From contig JBEEFW010000025.1 in assembly GCA_041166385.1 (NCBI GenBank), forward strand, positions 24,058 to 88,057: a DNA stretch of 64,000 bases, in the 5' to 3' direction. Every line of letters starts with the position of its first letter. Position 1 is the first letter of the stretch. The translations under genes and the position numbers were made by a program. The stretch comes from DASUCS01 sp041166385 (GTDB lineage Bacteria; Actinomycetota; Acidimicrobiia; Acidimicrobiales; JACDCH01). Positions 25,442 through 34,953 of this stretch are shown piece after piece. Below the pieces are notes generated by a model. It saw nothing but the letters and a program-made list of their open reading frames with translations, ran no database searches and was not told the DNA's origin.

Positions 25442-27094
25442 ATGCCATCACTCGCGTCCCGTATCGAGGCCGCGTCCGGCTCCAGCGCCACAGCCACCTT
25501 CGTCACCCCCGCCGGCGCGGACACGGTCGCATTCGGCCAGCTCCACGAGGAAGCCAGCGCCCTCGGGGCGGTTCTTCAACGCCGAGGTGTCTGGCCGGGA
25601 ACGCACGTCGCGCTGCTCGGTCCCACGACCCGGCAGCTCTACACCGCGATCGAGGCGGTGTGGTTGACAGGCGCCACGCTGGTCGTGCTCCCGCTGCCGA
25701 TGCGGCTCGGTTCGATCGAAGAGTTCGCCGCTCAAACGCGCGCGCGCATCGCCAGCGCGGAGATCGACGTGCTGGTCGTGGATCCCGATCTGGCGCCGTT
25801 CATCGAGCCCCAGCCCGGCGATCCGCCCATGGTCAGCCTGCGCGAGCTGTTCGACGACGTCACGCGGTTGCGGGTCAGTGGCAACGAGCTCGAGCGACCG
25901 AAGAGCGACCCGGACGCCCTCGCGGTACTCCAGTTCACCAGCGGATCGACTGCCGACCCGAAGGGGGTGATGCTGCCAAACCGCACGATCTGCGCCAACC
26001 TCGACGCGATCGTCATCGCCGCCGAAGTGGTCGAGGACGACGTGATGGTGTCGTGGCTGCCGCTGTATCACGACATGGGACTCGTCGGGTTCTGCATGCT
26101 CCCGTTGTCGCATGGCATCGACGTCGTCATCGGAGCGCCGCAGGACTTCCTGGGTGCGCCAGTGCGCTGGCTCGAATGGCTCTCGGAGTTCGGTGGCACC
26201 GCGACTGCGGGCCCCAACTTCTCGTGGGTCCTGGCCACCCGCGCGTTGCGCAACGCGTCGAACCTCGACTTGTCGAGATTGCGGCTTGCGCTCAACGGCG
26301 CCGAACCGGTCGATCCCGACACGGTGGAGGCATTCGTCGACGCGGCCACGCCGTTCAAGATGCGCCCGGGCGCCGTGTTCCCGGCGTTCGGCATGGCCGA
26401 AGTCATGATCGCCGGCACGTTCCCCAAGCCGCTGTCGGGCCTGCGCACCGACGCGGTGGATCGCCGAGTGCTCGAGACGGAGAGCTACGCCGCGCCGGTC
26501 GCGCCCGACGCGGACAGCGCGCGCCGGCTCGCCCTACTCGGACCGCCGGTCCCTGGTCTCGAGATCCGCGTCGTCGATCCCGAAACAGGCACGGCGCGCG
26601 TCGACCGCGAGGTGGGCGAGCTCGAGATCCGAGGCACGTCGGTGACACCGGGGTACTTCGGGCGACCGGATCTGACGGCGGAGCTGTTCCACGACGACTG
26701 GTTGCGCACCGGCGACCTCGCGTACCTGCTCGACGGCGAACTCGTGATGTGTGGCCGTATCAAGGACGTGATCATCGTCGGCGGCCGTAACGTTTTCCCC
26801 GAAGACGTGGAGCGCGCGGCCGCGACGAGCGAGGGCGTCCGCGCCGGGAATGTGATCGCCTTCGGCGTCGATCGGAAAGGCAAGGAAGGCGTTGTCGTCG
26901 TCGCCGAGACCAAGGGCCACGACCACGCGTCGACGCGCCGGTCGGTCATCGAACGAGTACGAGCGGCGATCGGGTTGCCGCCGAAGGACGTGGTGCTCGT
27001 CGCGCCCGGGTCGCTTCCGAAGACATCGTCAGGCAAGCTGCAACGCTCGCTCTGCCGCGAGCGGTACTTGAGCGAGGATCTCGAGCCCGCCTGA
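25442..27094 (+). CDS. Fatty acyl-CoA synthetase / fatty acyl-AMP ligase-like enzyme
   Basis: A 550-residue ANL-superfamily adenylating enzyme. The AMP-binding P-loop LQFTSGSTADPKGV lies near residues 164-177, followed by WLPLYHDMGLVG, LALNGAEPVDPDTVE, PAFGMAEVM, DWLRTGDLAYLLDGELVMCGR and a C-terminal Lys segment LPKTSSGKLQRS. The WLPLYHDMGL and NGAEPV motifs are typical of the FadD32/FAAL branch that activates long-chain acids for polyketide synthases or lipid assembly, though CoA-ligase activity is not excluded. No PKS gene is present. The ATG start 25442 has no strong ribosome site. Confidence 0.85.
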   Translation: MPSLASRIEAASGSSATATFVTPAGADTVAFGQLHEEASALGAVLQRRGVWPGTHVALLGPTTRQLYTAIEAVWLTGATLVVLPLPMRLGSIEEFAAQTRARIASAEIDVLVVDPDLAPFIEPQPGDPPMVSLRELFDDVTRLRVSGNELERPKSDPDALAVLQFTSGSTADPKGVMLPNRTICANLDAIVIAAEVVEDDVMVSWLPLYHDMGLVGFCMLPLSHGIDVVIGAPQDFLGAPVRWLEWLSEFGGTATAGPNFSWVLATRALRNASNLDLSRLRLALNGAEPVDPDTVEAFVDAATPFKMRPGAVFPAFGMAEVMIAGTFPKPLSGLRTDAVDRRVLETESYAAPVAPDADSARRLALLGPPVPGLEIRVVDPETGTARVDREVGELEIRGTSVTPGYFGRPDLTAELFHDDWLRTGDLAYLLDGELVMCGRIKDVIIVGGRNVFPEDVERAAATSEGVRAGNVIAFGVDRKGKEGVVVVAETKGHDHASTRRSVIERVRAAIGLPPKDVVLVAPGSLPKTSSGKLQRSLCRERYLSEDLEPA

Positions 27095-27100
27095 GACTGT

Positions 27101-28111
27101 CTACGCCGCGCGCAATGCGTCGAGCACCGGCGACCAACGCTCCGGATCGCTCTTGTACGGCGCGTAGAAGCTGATGCGGTCGATCACATCGCCGTACCGG
27201 CGCTTCAACTCCGGCGCGATCCGCTCGGGCTCACCCACGACGGCGAAGGTGTTGAGGATCTCGTCGTCGATGAGCGCGCCCATCTCGACCCACTTGCCTT
27301 CCTTCGACATCTTGTTGAGGTCGTCTTGGAGGCCGCCCCACCCGTGCAGGTCGAGAACGCCGCGATAGGCCGGTGTCGAGCCGTAGAACGCGATCTGCTG
27401 GCGTGTGCCCTCGGCGGCCTTGGCGATCTGCTCCTCGTTCGTTCCGGTAACCACGAAAGACGGACCGGCGATCTGGAACCCATCCATCGTCTTGCCGGCC
27501 TTGGCCCGACCGCGCTCGAGCGCGGGGATGGTGACCTCGCGGAGGTAACGCTCGGTGGTGAATCCGTGGCATAGGAATCCGTCGCACACCTCACCGGCGA
27601 CCTCGGTCATCAGCTCGCCGACCCCGGCGAGGAACACCAATGGCGCTCCGTGCGGATTGTGGCCTGGGTTGAAGAAGGGCGTCATGAGGGTGTGCGTATA
27701 GAAGTCGCCGCGGAAGTCGAGCTTGGCGTCGTTGTGCCAGCTGTCCCAGATGGCGCGCATCGCCAGCACGAACTCACGCATCCGAGCCGCCGGATGCGAC
27801 CACGGCATGGAGAACCGCTTCGTGATGTGCGGCTTGATCTGCGACCCGAGCCCCAAGATGAACCGGCCGCCCGAGAACGTCTGGAGGTCGTTCGCGGTGA
27901 CGGCCGTTGTCATCGGGCTACGAGCGAACGCGACCGCGATGCTCGTGCCAAGCTCGATCCGCTCCGTGGCGTCTGCCGCGAGGAGCAGGTTGAGAAATGG
28001 GTCGTGGCTCGTCTCGGCCGCCCACACTCCGTCGTAGCCCGCGGCCTCCGCTTCCTGCGCCGATTGCCCGGATTGCGCCAGATCGAACGTGATGCCTCCG
28101 TCAACTTTCAC
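27101..28111 (-). CDS. LLM-class (F420-dependent-type) oxidoreductase
   Basis: A 336-residue luciferase-like monooxygenase-family protein. Motifs include YDGVWAAETSHDPFLNLLLAAD, ELGTSIAVAFARSPM, SGGRFILGLGSQIKPHI and a long insertion before the C-terminal VIDRISFYAPY; they match actinobacterial F420-dependent TIGR03617-like enzymes. I chose GTG 28111 because a minus-strand TAGGGT box (28124-28119) lies 7 nt upstream and the protein then starts KVDGGITFDLAQSG; longer frames exist upstream. Substrate unknown. It is divergent from the transporter operon. Confidence 0.83.
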   Translation of the reverse strand: MKVDGGITFDLAQSGQSAQEAEAAGYDGVWAAETSHDPFLNLLLAADATERIELGTSIAVAFARSPMTTAVTANDLQTFSGGRFILGLGSQIKPHITKRFSMPWSHPAARMREFVLAMRAIWDSWHNDAKLDFRGDFYTHTLMTPFFNPGHNPHGAPLVFLAGVGELMTEVAGEVCDGFLCHGFTTERYLREVTIPALERGRAKAGKTMDGFQIAGPSFVVTGTNEEQIAKAAEGTRQQIAFYGSTPAYRGVLDLHGWGGLQDDLNKMSKEGKWVEMGALIDDEILNTFAVVGEPERIAPELKRRYGDVIDRISFYAPYKSDPERWSPVLDALRAA

Positions 28112-28207
28112 GACGGGGACCCTAGGCGGACTGGTCACGACGAACCACGTCCTCGTCTGAAGCGTGGCACAGTGCAGTTTCGATCTTGAGGCCATCCGGG
28201 GGAATGC

Positions 28208-30325
28208 TTGTCGCCAACAGCAACGCGACTGATCAAGAGAGCGTCACCCGTCCTGGACCTCGACCGCGCGATGCCGTACTTGCTCGCTCTCGCGATCGTC
28301 GTCATCCAGCAGTTGTTCTTTGGAGTGCCGTTCGGCATCTTCGTGCGTGGCGTCATCGTTGGCTTGCTCACCGCGCTCATCGCACTCGGTATGGCCCTCA
28401 CCTATCGGTCGAACCGGTTCGTGAACTTCGCGCAGGGCGACCTCGGCACGGTCCCCGTCGTCCTCATGGTGATGCTGATGACGGCGTGGCACTGGTCGTA
28501 CGGCCTGTCGCTCGCCGCCGGAATCGTCGGTGCCATCGTGCTCGGCGCCGTCGTCGAGCTGGTGATCATCCGACGCTTCTTCAGGTCACCGAGGTTGCTG
28601 CTCACGGTCGCCTCGCTCGGCCTGTCGCAGCTGTTGGCGGCCAGCGCGCTGCTGATGCCGAAGTTGTGGGGCGCAGGCTTTCCGTTGCTCGGCAAACGCC
28701 TCGATCCACCCTTCGACGCCGAGATCGAGCTCGGCACGGTGGTGTTCAATGCCAACGACATGATCGCGGTGGTCGTTGCGCCGATCGCTCTCATCGCCCT
28801 CGCACTGTTCCTGCGGCGGAGCAACTTCGGGGTGGCCATACGAGCCAGCGCCGACAGTGCCGACAACGCTTCACTCCTCGGGGTTCCGGTCAAGCGCCTG
28901 CAGACGGTGGTGTGGTCGATCTCGGCCGTGCTGGCGTTCATCGCCATCTTCCTCCGCGCCGGCATCGTCGGATTGCCGATCGCATCGGCGCTGTCCGTCG
29001 GGGTCCTTCTGCGCGCGCTCGGCGCGCTCGTCCTCGGGCGCATGACGAACCTGCCGGCGATCGCCGCGAACGCAGTCGCACTCGGTGTGCTCGAGGTCGC
29101 GGTGAGCTTCACCGCCGACAGCCCGCTGTATCTCGACCCGATCCTGGCGGCGATCATCGTGGCGGCGTTGTTCCTCAGCCGACGCGGTGCCGAGCGAGTC
29201 GACGAGGGCTCAGTGTCGACGTGGCGCTCGGCCGACGATGTCCGTCCGGTTCCCGCTGAGCTGGCTCGGCTGCCCATCGTACGGGCGGCTCGCTACTCGG
29301 TTCTCGGTGTGTGCACGGTGGCCCTTCTCGTGCTCCCACAGCTGTTGTCCGTTGACCGATCGCTCAAGGCGTCGGCTCTCGGGATCTACGCCATCCTCGG
29401 CCTTTCCATCGTGGTGCTGACCGGTTGGGCGGGCCAGGTGTCGCTCGGTCAGATCGCCTTCTTCGCGATCGGCGCAACGTTCGGTGCAAAGGCCACGGAG
29501 GAATGGGGTCTCGACCTGAGCCTTGCGCTGTTGCTGAGCGCTGGGGTGGGCGCCGTCGTTGCCGTCGCGGTGGGACTACCCGCGTTGCGACGGCGCGGCT
29601 TCTACCTGGCCGTCATCACGCTCGCGTTCTCGCTCGCGACGACGTCGTACTTCCTCAACCGGGACTTCTTCGACTGGGTGCCGACTCAGCGCATCCCGCG
29701 GCCTGCGTTGTTCGGGAGGATCGGCATCGATTCACCGACCGGCATGTACTACGTGGTGCTTGCAGTGTTGGTGGGCTGTCTCGTTGGTTTGCGCGGGGTT
29801 CGAGAAAGTCGGACCGGTCGAGCATTGCTGGCGATGCGCGACAACGAAAAAGGCGCGCAGGCCTATGGCCTCAACGCGACCCGCACGCGTCTCGTGGCGT
29901 TTGCGTTGTCGGGCGCGCTCGCATCGCTCGCGGGCTGCCTGTTCGTCCACCATCAGCAGGCGGTCGGCTCCCAGCCCTACCAGCCGTTCCAGAGCCTCAT
30001 CGTGTTCACGATGGTGATCATCGGCGGTGTGACGGTTCCGCTCGGTGCGGTGCTCGGCGCGCTGTACGTCCAGGGCACGCAGTGGTTTCTTCCGACCGAG
30101 TGGCAATTCGTCGCCAGCGGTATCGGGGTCTTGGGCATCCTGCTCCTCCTGCCCGGTGGCCTCGGCGGGCTCGTCTATCGCATCCGCGACCGCTGGCTGG
30201 CCTACGTGGCATCGAGGCATCACATCGATGCACCCGGGCTAGCGACCACGGCGCAAGAGCCACCTCCGGACATCGATCCGGAAGACATCCCTCTGGCCGA
30301 AGAGCAACTGGCGGCGCGGCCATGA
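28208..30325 (+). CDS. Branched-chain amino-acid-type ABC permease, LivH-LivM fusion
   Basis: A 705-residue integral membrane protein joining two permeases that are usually separate. The first half has LivH features (GIFVRGVIVGLLTALIALGM, TYRSNRFVNFAQGDLG, GVAIRASADSADNASLLGV). The second half has LivM features (LSIVVLTGWAGQVSLGQIAF, GLPALRRRGFYLAVITLAF, GRALLAMRDNEKGAQAYGLN). The C-terminal tail after the last helix is acidic. A TTG start at 28208 follows a GGGGG ribosome site at 28198-28202. It overlaps the next gene (ATGA), which encodes both ATPases, so the two form one translational unit. Confidence 0.88.
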   Translation: MSPTATRLIKRASPVLDLDRAMPYLLALAIVVIQQLFFGVPFGIFVRGVIVGLLTALIALGMALTYRSNRFVNFAQGDLGTVPVVLMVMLMTAWHWSYGLSLAAGIVGAIVLGAVVELVIIRRFFRSPRLLLTVASLGLSQLLAASALLMPKLWGAGFPLLGKRLDPPFDAEIELGTVVFNANDMIAVVVAPIALIALALFLRRSNFGVAIRASADSADNASLLGVPVKRLQTVVWSISAVLAFIAIFLRAGIVGLPIASALSVGVLLRALGALVLGRMTNLPAIAANAVALGVLEVAVSFTADSPLYLDPILAAIIVAALFLSRRGAERVDEGSVSTWRSADDVRPVPAELARLPIVRAARYSVLGVCTVALLVLPQLLSVDRSLKASALGIYAILGLSIVVLTGWAGQVSLGQIAFFAIGATFGAKATEEWGLDLSLALLLSAGVGAVVAVAVGLPALRRRGFYLAVITLAFSLATTSYFLNRDFFDWVPTQRIPRPALFGRIGIDSPTGMYYVVLAVLVGCLVGLRGVRESRTGRALLAMRDNEKGAQAYGLNATRTRLVAFALSGALASLAGCLFVHHQQAVGSQPYQPFQSLIVFTMVIIGGVTVPLGAVLGALYVQGTQWFLPTEWQFVASGIGVLGILLLLPGGLGGLVYRIRDRWLAYVASRHHIDAPGLATTAQEPPPDIDPEDIPLAEEQLAARP

Positions 30326-33222
30326 TCCGGCGGCGCCTGCTGTCGATCACCGGCGGTGCTGCCGCGTTTCCGTTGCTCGTCTTGTTCGGGCTCAACGCCG
30401 TCGACGAACTCGACCGAACGGCATTCGCGGTCTTGCTGCCCAACATCCGTGATGAATTCGGCCTGGACCTGCAGGGCGTGTTGACGCTCGTGGGTGTCGT
30501 GTCACTCGGAGCGCTGCTGCTCCAGGTGCCGATCGCCAGCCTCGCTGATCGCTCGAACCGCGTGCGGATCGCGTGGATCGGCGCGGCGGTCTGGGGAGTC
30601 TTTTCCTTCATGACAGGGCTCGCGTCGACCCTCTTGGTGCTCGCCATCGCCCGTTCTGGCTCGGGCATCGGCAAGGCCGTCGTCGATCCGACGCACAACT
30701 CGCTCATCGCCGACTACTACGACATCGAGTCCCGCTCGCGCGTGTATTCGTTCCACCGGGCGGCGAACGCCGTCGGTGCCTGTGTCGGACCGCTCGTCGC
30801 CGGCGTCATCGGCTATCGGTACGGATGGCGGTGGCCATTCATCATCTTCGCCTTCCCGACGTTCCTCTTCGTGGTGCTCGCGTGGCGGATGCGTGAACCG
30901 ATCCGCGGCGCCCACGAGCGTCGGGCGATGGGGGCCTCGGAGGAAGCAGCCCTCACGGAAGAGGCGGCGCCGAGCTTCGCCGAGGGATGGCGGATCGTGT
31001 GGAAGATCGAGAGCCTGCGCCGGATCTGGTACGCGCTGCCGTTCCTCGCCGTCGCGCTGATCGGCTTCGCGACGTTGGCGTCCGTGCTCTACGAGCAATT
31101 GTTCGATCTCGACGAGCAGGCTCGCGGTTTCGTCGCGGCCGCCGTCGAACCCGCCCAACTCGTCGGGCTGATCTTGGGGGCGCGGATCGCCACTCGGTTG
31201 ATGGCTCAGGGTCCGGACAAGGTGCTCCGCTTCCTCTCGCACACAGCGTTCATCGTCTCGGCCGCGCTCGTCGCGTTCGCGTTGGCCCCGAACGTGTACG
31301 TGGCGGTGGCGGTCAACCTCGTGATCACCGCGTTCATCGCGATTCTCGCTCCGGGGATCTTCGCAGCGCTCTCACTCGCCATCCCCCCGCGAGCGCGTTC
31401 GATGGGATTCTCGGTCGCATCCCTCTGGGTGATCCCGGGTCTTGCGGTGTTGCCGATCATCGGTGCCATCGGCGACAGCTTCGGCCTGCGGGCCGGGATG
31501 CTGTTGATGGTGCCGGTGTTCCTCATCGGTGGACTGATCCTGGCGTCGACGAAAGACACGATCAACGGCGACATCGCGGACGTGTGGCGCGGCGCAGCGG
31601 CGCGGTCCGAGGTCGCGTACGAGCGGCAGCAAGGCCGATCAAAGCTGCTCCTCGTTCGCGGCCTGAACGTGTCATACGGCAGCGTGCAGGTGCTCTTCGA
31701 CGTCGACCTCGAGATCGAGGAGGGCAGTTGCGTCGCGTTGCTCGGCACGAACGGTGCCGGGAAGTCGACGTTGCTCAAGGCGATCTCCGGAACCGTCGAG
31801 GCGGATCGCGGCGCGGTGATCTTCGACGGACGCGAGATCACACACGCGCCGCCGAACGAGATCGCCGCGTTCGGCATCCGTCAGGTACCGGGCGGCCATG
31901 GGGTGTTCCCGACGCTCAGCGTCAGCGAGAACCTGCGGACCGCCGCCTGGTTGCAACGTCACGATCGAAAGATCACCGAGGAAGCCCTCGCAGAGGTCTA
32001 CGGCCTCTTCCCGGTGCTGCGAACCCGATCGGGCGATCCCGCGGGCGACCTCTCCGGCGGCCAACAGCAGATGTTGGCGTTGGCGATGGCGTTCCTCAGC
32101 AGGCCGAGGCTGCTGATGATCGACGAGCTCTCTCTCGGCCTGGCTCCGGTCGTCGTCGCGCAGCTGCTGCCACTTGTCGCCGCGATGCGAGCCGACGGCA
32201 CGACCGTGATCTTGGTGGAGCAGTCGGTGAACGTCGCCCTGACCGTCGCCGACTCGGCGTTCTTCCTCGAGAAGGGCGAGATCCGGTTCCACGGGCCGAC
32301 GAAGGAGCTGCTCGAACGGCCGGACGTGCTGCGATCCGTCTTCCTCGAGGGCGCGGCCGCAGGCTTTCACGGGCAGGTCAGTGAGCGACTCACGGCCAAC
32401 GGCCGGACGATCGATAAAAGCCAGCCGCCCGTGCTCGAAACGCGCGGGTTGTCAGTGTCGTTCGGCGGGATCCGTGCCGTCGACGACGTGTCGCTCGCGG
32501 TGCACGCCGGCGAGGTCGCCGGCATCATCGGTCCCAACGGGGCCGGGAAGACGACGCTGTTCGATCTCATATCCGGCTACACCCGCCCTGACAGCGGCGA
32601 GGTGTGGGTGGTCGGTGACGACGTGAGTCGACGGGGCCCGGCCGCACGTGCGTCGAAGGGCCTCGGGCGATCATTTCAAGATGCCGCGCTCTTCTCCTCG
32701 CTCACGGTGGAGGAGACCATTTCGGTCGCCTGCGAGCGCTGGATCGAGGTCCGTGACCCGGTGTCCGCGGCGCTTCGGCTGCCGAACTCGTACGACTCGG
32801 AGCGCAAGATCGCGTGGCGCGTCGCCGAGCTCGTCGACCTGTTGGGACTCGGTGCCTACCGCTCGAAGTTCATCCGCGAGCTGTCGACAGGTACGCGACG
32901 CGTCGTCGACCTCGCGTGCTTGCTCGCACACCGTCCCGCAGTGATCCTGCTCGACGAGCCATCATCCGGTATCGCACAACGCGAAACGGAGGCGCTCGTG
33001 CCGATGCTCCTGCGAATTCGTGACGCGACGGGGGCCAGCCTCGTCGTCATCGAGCACGACATGCCGCTCGTTCGCGCCATCTCCGACCGAATCATCGCAA
33101 TGGACCAGGGATCTGTCATCGCCGAGGGCGATCCCGCGTCGGTCCTGTCGGCACCTCAAGTCATCGAGTCGTACCTCGGCACCTCAGCAGAAGCAATCGA
33201 ACGCAGTTCCATTCCAACGTAG
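30322..33222 (+). CDS. MFS transporter fused to two LivF/LivG-type ABC ATPases
   Basis: A single 966-residue frame. Residues 1 to about 410 are a 12-helix MFS transporter with the motif A loop SLADRSNRVR between helices 2 and 3. Residues about 437-680 are a LivF-like ATPase with Walker A GTNGAGKST (475-483, Lys481), signature LSGGQQQ and Walker B LLMIDE. Residues about 698-955 are a LivG-like ATPase with Walker A GPNGAGKTT (737-745, Lys743) and Walker B VILLDE; its signature reads LSTGTRR instead of the usual LSGGQ-like sequence. The start is ATG 30322, overlapping the LivHM stop; the frame runs open further upstream only as a shadow. The ATPases most likely power the LivHM permease; the role of the MFS part is unknown. 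Confidence 0.9.
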   Translation: MIRRRLLSITGGAAAFPLLVLFGLNAVDELDRTAFAVLLPNIRDEFGLDLQGVLTLVGVVSLGALLLQVPIASLADRSNRVRIAWIGAAVWGVFSFMTGLASTLLVLAIARSGSGIGKAVVDPTHNSLIADYYDIESRSRVYSFHRAANAVGACVGPLVAGVIGYRYGWRWPFIIFAFPTFLFVVLAWRMREPIRGAHERRAMGASEEAALTEEAAPSFAEGWRIVWKIESLRRIWYALPFLAVALIGFATLASVLYEQLFDLDEQARGFVAAAVEPAQLVGLILGARIATRLMAQGPDKVLRFLSHTAFIVSAALVAFALAPNVYVAVAVNLVITAFIAILAPGIFAALSLAIPPRARSMGFSVASLWVIPGLAVLPIIGAIGDSFGLRAGMLLMVPVFLIGGLILASTKDTINGDIADVWRGAAARSEVAYERQQGRSKLLLVRGLNVSYGSVQVLFDVDLEIEEGSCVALLGTNGAGKSTLLKAISGTVEADRGAVIFDGREITHAPPNEIAAFGIRQVPGGHGVFPTLSVSENLRTAAWLQRHDRKITEEALAEVYGLFPVLRTRSGDPAGDLSGGQQQMLALAMAFLSRPRLLMIDELSLGLAPVVVAQLLPLVAAMRADGTTVILVEQSVNVALTVADSAFFLEKGEIRFHGPTKELLERPDVLRSVFLEGAAAGFHGQVSERLTANGRTIDKSQPPVLETRGLSVSFGGIRAVDDVSLAVHAGEVAGIIGPNGAGKTTLFDLISGYTRPDSGEVWVVGDDVSRRGPAARASKGLGRSFQDAALFSSLTVEETISVACERWIEVRDPVSAALRLPNSYDSERKIAWRVAELVDLLGLGAYRSKFIRELSTGTRRVVDLACLLAHRPAVILLDEPSSGIAQRETEALVPMLLRIRDATGASLVVIEHDMPLVRAISDRIIAMDQGSVIAEGDPASVLSAPQVIESYLGTSAEAIERSSIPT

Positions 33223-33237
33223 GGGGACAATCGCATC

Positions 33238-34950
33238 ATGCAACCCAGCAGCGCAGGTTCAGGACCGGAGCGGAGTACCAACCTTCGCCGTTACGGCCCG
33301 ATCATGGCGATCGTCGTCGTGATCGCCATCATCGCCGTCGTCGTCGTGCTCGCGGGCGGTGATGACAAGAAGACCGCAACCACGTCGTCAGCATCGTCCG
33401 GGAGCTCAGGCGCCGGGGCGCTACCGACGGGAGCGATCCCCTTCAGTCAGAAGGGGACTCGAACCGATCTCACGTTCTCCGACAAGTGCGACACCGCGAC
33501 CGGACGGCTGAAGATGCCGTACTTCTACGCACCCGAGTGCTTCGCCAACGCGGCCGACAACGGTGGCGCGACCGCGAAGGGCGTCACCAAGGACACGATC
33601 ACGGTGGTGGTGTACCTCGCACCCGACACCGACCCGATCATCGACTTCATCACTGCGCCGATCAACAACAACGACACCGCCGACACCGATCAGGCGACGT
33701 ACGAGGGTTACACCCAGATGTTCAACGAGTACTTCCAGACGTACGGCCGGAAGGTGGTGCTCAAGTTCCTCCACGGCAGTGGCACGGCGGAGAACGAGGT
33801 GCAGGCTCGGGCCGATGCAGTGAAGGCGGTCGACGAACTCGGCGCGTTCGCGGTGTGGGGCGGTCCCATCTTGTCGCCCGCGTGGACCGAGGAGATCAAG
33901 GCTCGTGGCGTCATCTGCCTCGGATGCCCTGACATCCCGGATCCTGCGCCGGTCGTGTTCCCGATCACCCCGAGCAGCGACCAGGCCAACCTCCAGGTGG
34001 CGGAGTACGTCACCAAGAAGCTCAAGGGCCTGCCGGCGAAGTTCGCGGGAGACGATGCCTTCAAGTCCAAGACCCGAACGTTCGGTCACGTGTATCAGAA
34101 CTCGGCGGGTTCGGGTGCGGAGGCCGACGCCGCGCAGCTGAAGAAGAATCTTTCCGACGGCGGAGTGACGCTGACGGAGCAGGTCTCCTACAGTCTCGCG
34201 GATCTGATCGCCTCGCCTGAGGTCGCGACCAATGTCGTGTCGAAGTTGAAGGCGGCCGGTGTCACGACGGTGATCCTCCAGCCCGATCCGATCGCCCCGA
34301 AGAGCTTCACGGAGGAAGCGACGAAGCAGAACTACTTCCCCGAGTGGGTCGACGGCGCGGGCACGCTGATCGACACCGCGGCGTTCGCCCGGACGTACGA
34401 CCAGAAGCAGTGGGCGCACGCGTTCGGGATCAGCTTCCTCGCGGCCCGTGTGAAGCGCGAGGTGGCCGACAGGTTCGACCTGTACACCTGGTACACCGGC
34501 AAGAACGCGCCGTCGGAGGGCTCTGGCGTGCTGTTCCCGCGGCCGGGATTGTTCTTCGCCGGCTTGCAGGCGGCCGGGCCGAATCTGACGGCGGACACGT
34601 TCCGCCAAGGCCTGTTCTTCGGACCACCGAGCGATGCTCGGACCGTCACCGGAATCGGCATCACGTACGGCGATCACGGTCTGTACCCCGGCGGTGACGA
34701 CTACTACGGCATCGACGACTTCGTCGAGGTCTGGTGGGATCCGAACGCCACCGGTCCTGACGAGGTCAGGAAGGACGGTAAGGGCCTGTGGCAGTTCGTG
34801 GATGGCGGCAAGCGTTACCGGCTCGGTGAGTGGACATCGGAGCTCAAGGCCTTCGATCCGACGGGGGCCGTCGCGCTGTACGACGACATTCCGGCCGCGG
34901 AGAAGCCGAAGGAGTATCCGAGCCCCAACGCGACGATCGGAGCGAACTAA
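33238..34950 (+). CDS. ABC transporter substrate-binding protein, branched-chain amino-acid type, membrane-anchored
   Basis: A 570-residue type I periplasmic-binding-fold protein, larger than typical LivJ (about 370-400). An uncleaved-looking membrane anchor (about 22-40, IMAIVVVIAIIAVVVVLAGG) follows a basic, cytoplasmic N-terminus; there is no lipobox Cys. A Ser/Gly-rich linker leads to the binding domain, with motifs such as FAVWGGPILSPAW and VICLGCPDIPDP in the first lobe. AGGGGGA at 33221-33227 is a strong ribosome site for ATG 33238. It is the last gene of the three-gene transporter operon; ligand unknown. Confidence 0.85.
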   Translation: MQPSSAGSGPERSTNLRRYGPIMAIVVVIAIIAVVVVLAGGDDKKTATTSSASSGSSGAGALPTGAIPFSQKGTRTDLTFSDKCDTATGRLKMPYFYAPECFANAADNGGATAKGVTKDTITVVVYLAPDTDPIIDFITAPINNNDTADTDQATYEGYTQMFNEYFQTYGRKVVLKFLHGSGTAENEVQARADAVKAVDELGAFAVWGGPILSPAWTEEIKARGVICLGCPDIPDPAPVVFPITPSSDQANLQVAEYVTKKLKGLPAKFAGDDAFKSKTRTFGHVYQNSAGSGAEADAAQLKKNLSDGGVTLTEQVSYSLADLIASPEVATNVVSKLKAAGVTTVILQPDPIAPKSFTEEATKQNYFPEWVDGAGTLIDTAAFARTYDQKQWAHAFGISFLAARVKREVADRFDLYTWYTGKNAPSEGSGVLFPRPGLFFAGLQAAGPNLTADTFRQGLFFGPPSDARTVTGIGITYGDHGLYPGGDDYYGIDDFVEVWWDPNATGPDEVRKDGKGLWQFVDGGKRYRLGEWTSELKAFDPTGAVALYDDIPAAEKPKEYPSPNATIGAN

Positions 34951-34953
34951 CCG

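Noticed and set aside
29425..30321. Upstream extension of the MFS-ABC-ABC frame by about 300 codons
   Set aside because: This part overlaps the LivM half of the permease in another frame and has no homology; the ATG at 30322 overlaps the permease stop as at other junctions.
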